Both the position numbers and the translations under genes were made by a program. A DNA stretch of 64,000 nucleotides. Origin: Hyperoodon ampullatus (lineage: Eukaryota > Chordata > Mammalia > Artiodactyla > Ziphiidae). The notes below the pieces were generated by a model that was given only the letters and a program-made list of their open reading frames with translations, made no database searches and was not told the origin of the DNA. The DNA lies in assembly GCA_949752795.1 (NCBI GenBank), contig OX457056.1, positions 180,010,428 to 180,074,427 on the forward strand. Reading direction: 5' to 3'. Numbering within the stretch: the stretch's first letter is position 1; every line of letters starts with the position of its first letter. Shown here one piece after another: positions 54,341 through 64,000 of this stretch.

Positions 54341-56164
54341 AGCCCAAGGGCTGGTCCAAGCCCTTCCCAGTTTGCATGCTGGGATCCCTGGTCCCCCACT
54401 ACAAGGCCTGAGGAGGCTTCTCCTTTCTGTCCCTAGCCCCTGGGCCTCTGCCTTTTTCACTTGGGGAAACTCCTGATTCCCCAGGAAGGACCAAGTAGCA
54501 GGGAACCAAAACCTAGCCTGCCTTTTTCCAAAGAAAAACTCAGGCCTCCACACCCTCATCAGCCACTGCCAAGGCTCCAGACCCAAGACATGGTCCCCCT
54601 CTGCCCTTGCCATCTGCTGCAGTGGGTCCCTCAGTGGGCTCTACACAGGCCGAGTTGAACCCCTGAGCTGAGTTAAGGAAGATGATGCACTTTCCAAGCA
54701 GAGAGAATATCAAGAGGAAAAGTATGGAGGCAGATGCATGTAAAGGAACACAGAGGGGAAAGCAGCAAGATGTGGAGGGGCCAGGATGGAAGCTGCCAGA
54801 ATAGTCCTGGTGGGAGATGCTGAGGCCAGTCTCACTACTTTTCAGACATGTCTCTCTCTACAGAGCAGGGGCCTGAGGTGGCCCTGGGCAGCCAGAGACA
54901 TGTCAACATGCATGTCCTCAGTGGCCGTCTTAGGGAAGCCAGAGGGCCACTGATCCACAATGGACAGTCAAGACAGAGGGGTGAAGCCCTTGTGTCCCTG
55001 GCCACCAGGGAGCTCACAGGAGGCTGACCCATCCTGACTCTGCACACAACACTCTGTGCCAGTCCTATGTCCTCTGCACTCATGCCGGATGGGGCTGCGG
55101 GTGTCCATAGGTGAGGTGGGGCCCCCAGGCTTACTGGACCCCAGACTTGGCCTGCTTCCATCTGTGACGGGACACCCAAGTGTCACCCCTCCCACTGGGC
55201 TGGGAGCTGCACACCACAGGCACTCTGAAATGAATGTGAGAGGCTCAACCCACCCACTGCATCCCATCCCAAGTCAGGTATAGCCCTGCTGCTCTTACCA
55301 GCGTGGGCCTGTAGCCTCTCAAAGACAAGCTTCCCCTTGCCCAAGGGGCAGGGATTGGGGGAACTACATCTGCCTGGAGCCCTGGCTCATCTGGCAGATA
55401 ACCTCTTCCCCAGACCCAAGCCTCCAGCTAGAAGCAAACCCTAACGAATCAGATCACCCTGCTCATTGACACGCCCATTTCCATGAGCAATTTTTCTTGC
55501 CTGTAAACCTCTTCTTTTATGTGGCGATGAAATGAAATTGTGATTGATTTTCTTTGTCTGGGTGTCATGGCGCATTTAGCACCCTGTAACCCCAAAGGAT
55601 GAAGGTGCTACCTCCTGGGGATGCTTCTGAGGACTCGGCTTGGAGGAGGGACTGCCCAGTGCTCCTTCAGATGAGGCAGGGAGATGGCACAGGCCTTGGA
55701 TCCATCGCTGATATGCTGGGCAACCTTGGACAGGGTCCCTAAATTCCCAGACATTCATCTGGAAAATAGAGAGGGAGACCCAGCGTGTTGGTGGGGGGAA
55801 ACATGACAGGGAGTAGGAGAGAGCAGAAGCCCCGAGGGGAGACCCCAGGAGAGGAAGGGAACTCCCATGTTCTGAACTTGCCAAGTGCCAGGCCTGGGTA
55901 CAGCAGCCGTGCACACACCTCACTGCAGAGAAGCAGCAATGCCAGAAAAAGAATCAGTTGGAGATGGGGATAAAGGTCTGCTTGCCTCCCAGGTTCACTG
56001 TAACTGTCTCCAGAACCAGGGGAGATTAATGATAAAAGGGGATTGGAGGGAGAAGCTGCCCTAGGAGATGGCAACAGCCCTCAGAGATCAGAGGGAGGGG
56101 CAGGGCTCAGCCACAGAGAGGCCCAGTCCTCCCGTCACCTGCTCATATGGTTGGTAATCAGTAC

Positions 56165-56255
56165 AAGACCCTCTAGAATAGGGTTCACATCCCCAATCTA
56201 CAGGTGAGATCACTGAGGCTCAGTACAGCAAAATCCCTGGCCAGTTAATGGGTAT
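56165..56255 (-). mobile_element. MIR SINE fragment
   Basis: Minus-strand core CAATCTACAGGTGAGATC then ACTGAGGCTCAGTACAGC. Confidence 0.55.
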
Positions 56256-57065
56256 GATAGGCTGAAAGGTGGTTCCCCCAAAGATATTGATGCCACAATC
56301 CTCAGAACCTGTAAATGTGACCTTGTTTTTTTTTTTTAGTAAACCTTGCATCTTATTTATTTATTTTATTCATTTATTTATTTTTGGCTGCATTGGGTCT
56401 TCGTTGCTGCACGCGGGCTTTCTCTACTTGCGGCCAGCAGGGGCTACTCCTCATTGCGGCGCGCGGGCTTCTCATTGCGGTGGCTTCTCTTGTTGTGGAG
56501 CACGGGCTCTAGGCACACTGGTTTCAGTAGCTGTGGCACGTGGGCTCAGTAGTTCTGTCTCGCAGGCTAAGAGTGCAGGCTCAGTAGTTGTGGTGCACAG
56601 GCTTAGTTGCTTCGCAGCATGTGGAGCTGGAGCAGGGCTCGAACCCGTGTCCCCTGCATTGATTGGCAGGCGGATTCTTATCCACTGCGCCACCAGGGAA
56701 GTGCCGTGACCTTGTTATTTAAAAATGTTTTTTCAGATGTGGTTAAATTAAGGACTCAGGATGAGGAGATTGTCCTGGATTGTCTGGGTGAGCCCTGAAT
56801 TCCATCACGTGTCCTTATGAGAGAGAAGCAGAGGTGGACACAGAGACAGAAAGCAATGTGACCGTGGAGATAGGGATTGGAGTGATGCAGCCACAAGCCA
56901 AGAAATGCCAGCAGCCACCAGAAGGTGAAAGAGGCAAGGACACGTTCTCCTCTAGTGTCTCTGGAGGGAACATGGCCCCACCAGGTTTCAGACTCCTGGC
57001 CTCTAGAATCGTGACAATAAATTTCTGTTGTTTTAAGACACCTCATCTGTGGTCATCTGATACGG
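56255..57065 (+). mobile_element. MLT1-like (MaLR) solo LTR split by SINE
   Basis: The LTR starts near ATGATAGGCTGAAAGGTGG. It resumes after the SINE at 56705 with GTGACCTTGTTATTTAAAAA, CACGTGTCCTTATGAGAGAG, GGAGTGATGCAGCCACAAGC and an AATAAATTTCTGTTGTTTTAA 3' end containing a polyadenylation signal. No retroviral gene is present. Confidence 0.75.
56338..56705 (-). mobile_element. Long CHR-related SINE
   Basis: Minus-strand long subtype: TTTATTT-rich tail, GGCTGCATTGGGTCTTCG, repeated GGCTCAGTAGTTGTGG units, and a CHR-like head at right. Target-site duplication GTGACCTTGTT (56327-56337 and 56706-56716). It splits an MLT1-like LTR. Confidence 0.93.
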
Positions 57066-57539
57066 CAACCACAGGGAAGGAACAAATGACATTGGCTGAA
57101 GCTTTGCTCCTGGATAATTAAAAGGCAAGCACCTCAGAAGGAGAAAGACATTACTCTTCCCCTTCCCCTTTCTTCCTTCAGACCTGGAATGTAAACAGCA
57201 GATCCAAAAGACAGACTGCCATCTTGTGACCTTGAGAAGCCAAGCAGGAGACTGACAGCCTCATCCCAGGATGGCAGAGCTGCCAGATGACAGTGGTGGG
57301 CTTTTTCAACCCTGGACACACAAGACAGTTAAGCCCTCAACTAGTTAAACTACTGGAGTAAAGTTTTCAGTTATTCTTAACACAAATCCTAACTGATAAC
57401 CACCAACCTGAAATAACAACTGCTGACATGATAATGTTTTTCTTTGTGTCCTTTTCTCTATTCAGGTATAATTTTTACATACAAGAAGACCAAGTATCAT
57501 ACCTGAAATTATTTTATTTTTTAGTGCTTGTTTATTGTC

Positions 57540-57680
57540 TGTCTCCCCCCTATAGAAGATAAGCCCCACAAGAAGGATAGAGTAATCTCATTATGATTTT
57601 ATTCCCTGTATCCAGAACAATGTCTGGCATGTCTAGATGTTCAATAAATGTTAGTTAAGTCAATGAATTCATTAATGAGT
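57540..57680 (+). mobile_element. L2 3' end remnant
   Basis: AGAAGATAAGCCCCACAAG, CCAGAACAATGTCTGGC and TTCAATAAATGTTAGTTAAG are characteristic. Confidence 0.7.
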
Positions 57681-57739
57681 GAAGGAACATTTTAATGTGA
57701 GCCCTTCCCCTGGCCATGAAATTGTTTTCTGAAACCTTG

Positions 57740-58090
57740 AATTTTTTGCTGAATACAGCTCTCTCCCGTGCATCTATCATACTTTACTTAACCAGTCACT
57801 TGCTGGTGGACATTTTTTAATGCTACTGTAAAAATACTCTTACAAGCATTCCAGGACTTATGCAATTATTTTTTACGATAAATGCCTTAAAAGGTTATGC
57901 ATAATTTAAATCTCTTAGTACATATTTCCAAAATTGCCTTCCAAAGCAGTTTTTAAAACCAATTAACATTTCCACAAGAAATTTATGACAGTGTTTCTCT
58001 ACACCTCCACCAACATTAGGCATTATTCATTTCTAATGTTTTTTCATTCTGGTACATGACCAGTTATGTCTCGCAGTTGTTTTAATATTC
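57740..58090 (-). mobile_element. Probable old L1 fragment
   Basis: The AT-rich sequence with AACATTTCCACAAG and CTACACCTCCACCAACATTA resembles minus-strand old L1 3' ends. Strongly diverged. Confidence 0.45.
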
Positions 58091-58884
58091 ATTCCTGATC
58101 ACTGGGGTCACAGATTGTTCTTCCACCAGCTTGAAGCTTTTTGGCAGGTCTTTTCAGGCCCCAGGCTCCTGGGGGGGATGGGGGGGTGGAGGGGTGGCCT
58201 TGAAGCCTGCATCTGCCATCATCTACTGGAGGTACGTGAACACAGACGGTGAAGGTGGGGTACCCTTGGCCAGTGTTCAAGGCCTTCCAGGAATTGTGGC
58301 GGAGGAAAGCCAAAGGCTAGACCCCTGGAGTCCCTGAGATTCCAGGACTGGAATCATGGAGCTGGGGCCTTTCTCTACTGGAAGCTGGGCCACTCCCCTG
58401 GTCCCCTGCTAAGGGCCATGGTGGGAAAGACACATGTTCTGATGTGAGACCCAGAGCCTGATGGTGGGAACTTGGGAAGCCACAGGTGGGGACAGGACTG
58501 CACTTGGGGGCTGGCAAGAGCCAAGGTAAGCTGATGCCAGGCCTAGAGAGACCTAGAAGGCAGTTAAGGACTTCTGAGAAGCCTAAGCAGAGTTAGAAGA
58601 AGGAGAAAGGGGTAGGTATTCCAGGAAGCATAAGCAAAGGCACCAAGCAGGTTCAAGAATGAGGTGTGCTCATGCCCAGATCAGCCCTGTCTTCAGGACC
58701 ACATAGCTAGCCACAGCCTGGAGCAGAGACGCCCCCGTGCATATCCTCATGGCCACACTCTCCCTCAGTTGGTCACAAGCCCAGAAAAGTGCCAGGCCAC
58801 AGCCCAGGCCAGCCTACTCCTTAAGGAAGGCCATCATGGAGGTTGTTAAAACATCTCCTGCCCCTTACCCTGCAACCCTGCAAC

Positions 58885-58960
58885 ACAGCACTGTTACCCC
58901 ATTTCACAGATACGGAGATTGTGCACCAACTGAAGAGCATTGTCTAGTACCTCCAGGCTG
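58885..58960 (-). mobile_element. MIR SINE fragment
   Basis: Short minus-strand core: TACCCCATTTCACAGATACGG. Confidence 0.45.
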
Positions 58961-59334
58961 CACAGGGATAGAGAAAGAGCCACAAGTGCCCCGAGGGTTG
59001 GGAGCCTCCTGAAGGAGGAGCCCCGGGCCAGGCAGAGAGAGGGCCACCTCCCTGCTCCCGTGCCCACCATGCCAGACCAGAGGGTATGGACCCAGGGACT
59101 CAGCGCCAAGCTTCCCAGGCTGGACCTACTGTCCTGAGCGGGGGCAGCCATGGTGCAATGCTGCCCCCTGCCGGCGTCCAGGGAACAGGCCCAGCTGCAA
59201 CTGCGATGAGGCCCCCAAGAGACAGGACCTGGCTCTGGGCTATACGGTTGCCTTGACCTGGGTGGGGATTGTTGGGGAAGCTGTGCTGGGCGGTAGCGAA
59301 GTCAGAAGCCAGAGAGATTCAGATCTCAGTGAAA

Positions 59335-59535
59335 ATAACAATAACGGCCATCATTTACTATGAGCCAGGTACTGCTCTAATGCTTTGCATACATTGTTAA
59401 CTCATTTACTCCTAACTCACTTCTTAATAGGGGAGGTACACTAATTATCCCCATTTTACAGAGGAGGAAACTGAGGTAGAAGGTTATGTAACTTGCTCAA
59501 CTAGGAGGTGGCAGAGTGCCCCAACAAGGTCTCAC
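59335..59535 (-). mobile_element. MIR SINE
   Basis: The best preserved MIR here, minus strand: ACTATGAGCCAGGTACTGC, CCCCATTTTACAGAGGAGG and AAACTGAGG. Confidence 0.85.
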
Positions 59536-60009
59536 TTTCTGCAATTTCTAGAGGCTAACCCGCATGTCTCAGCCACAGCTGCAGAAGAGCAGACAGGTGT
59601 CCTGTAACCCAATTATGAACCATTCTTTGTTTGGGCCACATGGAAGGACTGAGGCCCTGGATTTCACATGGGCCTGGGACTTCTCTGAGCCTTCCCATGG
59701 AGTGTAAAAGGCTGGAATCTCAGAAGACTCCAGAATCTAAGGGAATGACCTGTGTCATCCTTGTCCTAGGTAACCCAAGATCCAGATGGAAAAGAGCCCT
59801 GTGGGCCTTTGTGAAGAACACCTGTGTGCAGTGTCTGTCCTCCCAGCCACAGACGGCTCTGGCCCTCCTATTCCCACCCTGATTTACTGCAAAAGTTTCA
59901 AGCACAGTCCTCTCCCAAACATATGTCAAATTATGACATCCTGCTTAAAACGCTTTACTACAACTCAACAACAACAAAACAAACAACTGGATTTAAAAAT
60001 GGGCAAAGG

Positions 60010-60378
60010 GACAGGAATAAAGACACAGACCTACTAGAGAATGAACTTGAGGATATGGGGAGGGGGAAGGGTAAGCTGTGACAAAGCGAAAGAGAGGCAT
60101 GGACATATATACACTACCAAGCCTAAGGTAGATAGCTAGTGGGAAGCAGCCGCATAGCACAGGGAGATCAGCTCGGTGCTTTATGACCACCTGGAGGGGT
60201 GGGATAGGGAGGGTGGGAGGGAGGGAGACGCAAGAGGGAAGGGATATGGGAACATATGTATATGTATAACTGATTCACTTTGTTATAAAGCAGAAACTAA
60301 CACACCATTGTTAAGCAATTATACTCCAATAAAGATGTAAAATAAATAAATAAATAAAAATAAAAACTAAAAAAAAAA
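60010..60378 (+). mobile_element. Younger L1 3' UTR insertion
   Basis: A 369-bp 5'-truncated copy ends TATACTCCAATAAAGATG, then AATAAATAAA and poly-A. Target-site duplication AAAAATGGGCAAAGG (59995-60009 and 60379-60393), taken from the older L1. Confidence 0.93.
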
Positions 60379-60668
60379 AAAAATGGGCAAAGGATTTAAA
60401 CAGATATTTCTTCAAAGAAGATATACAAATGCCCAGTAAAGATGTAAATAGATGCTCAACGTCTTTAGTTATTAGGGATATGCAAATCAAAATCATAATG
60501 AGGTACAACCTCACACCTACGAGGATCAAAATATTATAAAAAAAAAAGTGTTGGCGAAGATGTGAAGAAATTGGAACTTTTGTGTACCACTGGTGGGGAC
60601 GTAAAATGGTACAGCCACTATGGAAAACAGTATAGCATATTCTCAAAAAAATTAAAAATAGTATTACC

Positions 60669-60830
60669 ACACATGCAAAAATAAATTCTCTAACCCGTAT
60701 GGTGATGGGTGTTAACTAGATTTATTGTTGTGATCATCTCTTAATATACACAAATATCAAACCATTATGTTGTACACCTGAAACTAATATAATGTTATAT
60801 GTCAATTCTACCTCAATTTACAAAAAAACT
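60669..60830 (+). mobile_element. L1-3'-end-like insert in old L1
   Basis: The segment TAACCCGTATGGTGATGG through TTGTACACCTGAAACTAATA to a CTCAATTTACAAAAAAAC end interrupts the older L1 and looks like another family's 3' end. No clear target-site duplication was found. Confidence 0.6.
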
Positions 60831-61004
60831 AGCAATATATGGACTAAAAAAATTACATGTGGTCTAGCAATTCTGCTTCCGGGTACATACCCAAAATAAT
60901 TGAAAGCAGGATCTTAAAGAGATATTAGTATAGGCATCTTCACAGCATTCGCAATAGCCAAAAGGTGGAAGCTACCCAAGTGTCCATCAAAAGGTGAACA
61001 GATA

Positions 61005-61203
61005 GGGTTTCCCTAGTGGCGCAGTGGTTGAGAGTCTGCCTGCCGTTGCAGGGGACACGGGTTCGTGCCCCAGTCCGGGAGGATCCCACATGCCGCGGAG
61101 CGGCTGGGCCCGTGAGCCATGGCCGCTGAGCCTGCACATCCGGAGCCTGTGCTCCGCAATGGGAGAGGCCACAGCAATGAGAGGCCCATGTACCGCAAAA
61201 AAA
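61005..61203 (+). mobile_element. CHR SINE nested in old L1
   Basis: Full-length copy with short A tail. Target-site duplication AAAAGGTGAACAGATA (60989-61004 and 61204-61219) is made of the host L1 sequence. Confidence 0.95.
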
Positions 61204-61494
61204 AAAAGGTGAACAGATAAATAAAATGTGGTGTATACATACGAGGGAATATGATTCGGCCTTATAAAGGAAGGAAATTCTGACATATGCTACAACATGG
61301 ATGAATCCTGAGGGCATAAACTGTATGAATAAAACAGCCCCAAAAAGACAAACACTCTATGACTCCTCTCCTATGAGGTCCCTAAAGTAGTTGGATTCAT
61401 AGGGATGGAAGGTAGAACGGTGGTTGCCAGGGGCTGGGGGAGGGAGGATAGGTACAGAGTTTCAGTTAGGGAAGATTTTTAAAGTTCTGGGTAA

Positions 61495-61614
61495 GGAATT
61501 CCCTGGTGGTCCAGTGGTTAAGACTCAGTACATTCACTGCTGTGGGCCCAGCTTCAATCCCTCGTCAGGGAACTAAGATCCTGCAAGCTGTATGGTGCAG
61601 CCAAAAACAAAAAA
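61495..61614 (+). mobile_element. Old short CHR-type SINE
   Basis: It begins GGAATTCCCTGGTGGTCC and ends TGGTGCAGCCAAAAACAAAAA. It has an 18-bp target-site duplication TTTTAAAGTTCTGGGTAA (61477-61494 and 61615-61632), taken from L1 3' UTR sequence. Confidence 0.95.
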
Positions 61615-61854
61615 TTTTAAAGTTCTGGGTAAATGTACAGTTCTGTGATGTCTGTTTTACTCAACATTTATTCAAAAATTAATTTTGTTTAACGTTTTTA
61701 CTTTTAATCATATAAAATGCTGTTTAATGTAGATAAATATGAAACATAATAGAATTATCTAAATAGTATTTCAGTCTAGTATATATAGGTAACTAAAAAT
61801 CCTGCTAAGTTATATATTTCTTACCACTAATAAACATAATAGATGCATCTTTTT

Positions 61855-62150
61855 TCTGTCTTTATTTATTTATTTTATTGGAGTATAGTTGATTTACAAT
61901 GTTGTGTTAGTTTCACGTGTGCAGCAGTGATTCAGTTACACATATACATATATATCTTTTTCAGTTTATTTTCCATTATAGGTTATTACAAGATATTGAG
62001 TCCCTGTGCTATAAGGTAGGTCCTTGTTGATTAGCTATTTTATATATAGCAGTGTGTATGAATTAATCCCAAACTCCTAATTTATCCTTCCCACCCCCCC
62101 ATCCCCTTTGGTAACCATAAGTTTTTTTTCTACGTTTGTGAGTAATAGCA
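61855..62150 (-). mobile_element. L1 3' UTR fragment
   Basis: It begins TTTATTTATTTATTTTATTG, then GAGTATAGTTGATTTACAAT and GATTCAGTTACACATATAC. This is the artiodactyl L1 3' UTR on the minus strand, the reverse of the type ending at 60378. Positions 61633-61854 are AT-rich and unassigned. Confidence 0.85.
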
Positions 62151-62156
62151 ACGTGT

Positions 62157-62310
62157 TTTTAAAGCTCTGGAGCTGGATGGTTGAACAACAGTGTGAGTAT
62201 ATTTAATGCCATTAAATATACTCACTTAAAAATGGTTAAGATGGTAAATTTTACGTTATGTGTATTGTATCACAATTAAAGATTAAAATTAAAATTAATT
62301 AAATTAAACA
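62157..62310 (+). mobile_element. 3' end of old L1 (continuation)
   Basis: The sequence CTCTGGAGCTGGATGGTTG through AAAATGGTTAAGATGG to ACAATTAAAGATT is the L1 3' UTR end that should follow the part broken off at 61494. Confidence 0.75.
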
Positions 62311-64000
62311 AATCCTCTTCTGGCCCCTCTGACTGGTAAGCAAAGGTCAGACTCCTCCAGCTGCATTGAACATCCGCAGGACTGGCACCCAGTAACGACT
62401 CCTGCCCTGGGGACTACACCAATCCTCAGGGCTGCAGTACTGACAGAGTTAGTGGGAGGGGAGGTAGATAAGCCTCTGACAGCGTCGGCTTTAAGGGGAA
62501 GCCCCGCCCTGGCTCTGGCTTGCTTTCTCCTTCTCTAAATTCCACTTGGAAAACCAGAAGGGAGAGGCTCTGGGAACTCCGCAGGGCCTCTTCCCCTGGG
62601 GTCACCGTGGGGTGACAGAGACCTCTGGGCTCACCTGCAAGCTGGTGGTAGGAGTCTCCAGGCTAACCACCTGAGGTTGCCTGGGGTCCCAGCCTCCTGC
62701 CACTTCCCCTAGCGAGTACTGGGGCCCAGCAGGCTAGACTGACAACTCCTGGGGACCAAGGCAAGCACCACTGGGGAGGAACTGAGGGCCCAGGGAGGAG
62801 CAACCTCCAGTCTGTGAAGTAAAACCTGCAGGGGGAGTCACCCAGGTAAAGAGCTCTGTGGGGCCCCAGCCTGGGGCTTTTGAAGGCTGGGGAGGAGTTT
62901 CTTGGAAGAAGAGACAGAGGCCAGTGTGGCTGGACTGAGCGGAACAATCCAAGGTGGGCTGCTGGCAGGAGGAGGGGCGTGAGGTCTGGCTGAGGACTGG
63001 GGCTTTTCCCCAAATAGCCGCTGAGAGATTTCCTGTTTGTTAGCAGAATGACAGGAGCAGACTTGTCTTTAAAGATCCCTCTCTTGAATCAGAGGAAGTA
63101 GGAAATGGAAGCAAAGAACAGGAATCAGGGACAGTGTCAGCGGAGGCCTGGACTAGGGGAAGGGAGGGAGATGCAGAGAGGGGATAATGCATTTTGGAGT
63201 TGGGATCCAGGGACAGGGGATGAGCTGACTGCATGTGGGGGTGAGGAGGAAAGAGGGAGCAGACAGAGCCCCAGGGTTCTGGTCTGAGCAGGTGGGGAGA
63301 TGGAGCTGCTGATGCATGGACATGGGGGAGGGGGTGGGAAGAGAGTCCCAAAAGGCAGTTTGGGGCCAATTAACACTTAGACCCTTATAAGATTAGATCA
63401 ACTCTGATCTACTTTCCTAATGAAATCACTGGGAGAAACTGCTTCCCTGGGGATTTTGAGCAAGGCTGAACATCTTCTAACTCCAGGTAACTAAAAATTC
63501 TCTTGTTCCTAGTGAAGTGGACTGTTTATACTGGGGTTGGGCCTGGATATCATGTTCCAGCCAGCCTCAGTCTTGGAGAGAGGCATTCAAGGACAGGAAC
63601 ATAAAGGCAGCAGCAAATGAGATTGTCAGGTCTACCTGGTGATGGCAGCCCTTCATCTGCCAGTCTGTCCCTGGGCCACTACGTGTCCAGCCAGAGAAGC
63701 CGAGCCTGCCAAGCTGTGTGCCCCATGAAGGTGTCCGTCTCTCTGCTGCCAGCACTGTGGTGATGAGTGTGGACAGTGCAGCCAGACTGTCTGGGTCTGT
63801 CATCCCAGCTCCAGGTCCTGCTCCCTGTATGGCTTTGTGTCACAGTGTTACCACGGCCCAGGCCAAGGCTGGAACCCCTCTCCTCGGGTCTACTCTGGAA
63901 CTTAGAAACCGTTAAGACCTTAGGAAGTTCTTGCCCATCTCTCCCTATGTGGGGGCAGTATTCTTCTGGCCTCCAGAGAGTGAGCACTGGCACACGCGCA
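62311..64000. other. Right-edge region with no gene
   Basis: GC-moderate, unique-looking sequence. In human the next gene upstream of GRID1 is tens of kilobases away, so absence of an exon here is expected. Confidence 0.55.

Larger units (their letters stand above)
59955..61494 (+). mobile_element. Old 5'-truncated L1, host of several insertions
   Basis: The L1 begins at ACTACAACTCAACAACAAC and continues after interruptions with GGGCAAAGGATTTAAACAG, GGTACAGCCACTATGGAAAAC and GGTGGTTGCCAGGGGCTGG. It has been entered by a younger L1 3' end (60010-60378), by a further L1-3'-end-like piece (60669-60830) and by a CHR SINE (61005-61203). Its 3' UTR appears to resume at about 62157-62310. Confidence 0.85.

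Overview
This window is mammalian nuclear DNA, almost certainly from a cetacean (probably a toothed whale). The main evidence is eleven copies of a ~200-bp tRNA-derived SINE. Its head (CTTCCCTGGTGGCGCAGTGG), body (GCCGCGGAGCGGCTGGGCCC) and tail (GAGGCCCGCGTACCGC plus poly-A) are the cetacean-type CHR SINE. Most copies are little diverged and keep clear target-site duplications. Longer and older CHR relatives, artiodactyl-type L1 3' ends, MIR, L2, MaLR LTR and MER5-like fragments make up most of the rest. No bacterial, CRISPR or viral gene system is present.

The only protein-coding gene I can support is the 5' end of GRID1, the glutamate receptor ionotropic delta-1 subunit, on the minus strand. 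Coding exon 1 (48412-48490) encodes the signal peptide and first mature residues. Intron 1 is short, about 2.2 kb. Exon 2 (46042-46197) encodes the next part of the amino-terminal domain. Intron 2 begins at 46041 and runs off the left edge, so positions 1-46041 are all GRID1 intron 2. Splice signals, phases and the N-terminal sequence agree with the known mammalian gene. The exon 1 region lies in a CpG island (about 48040-49800) with a CGG-rich tract, a CACGTG E-box and one upstream AUG whose reading frame overlaps the GRID1 start. A second CpG-dense block (about 45310-45990) lies just inside intron 2.

Layout: 1-45300 is repeat-rich intron 2. It includes an L1 insertion with a nested SINE at 6822-7566 and an L1 with a 5' inversion at about 22548-23985. 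45310-49800 is the GC-rich gene start. 49800-64000 lies upstream of GRID1, has no recognisable exon, and ends with a nested LINE/SINE stack (59955-62310).

I did not find a novel biological system. The observations most worth checking are the overlapping upstream ORF of GRID1, two tandem duplications in and near the CpG island and repeats whose copies differ mainly at CpG sites, the twin-primed L1, and the young SINE insertions usable as lineage markers.
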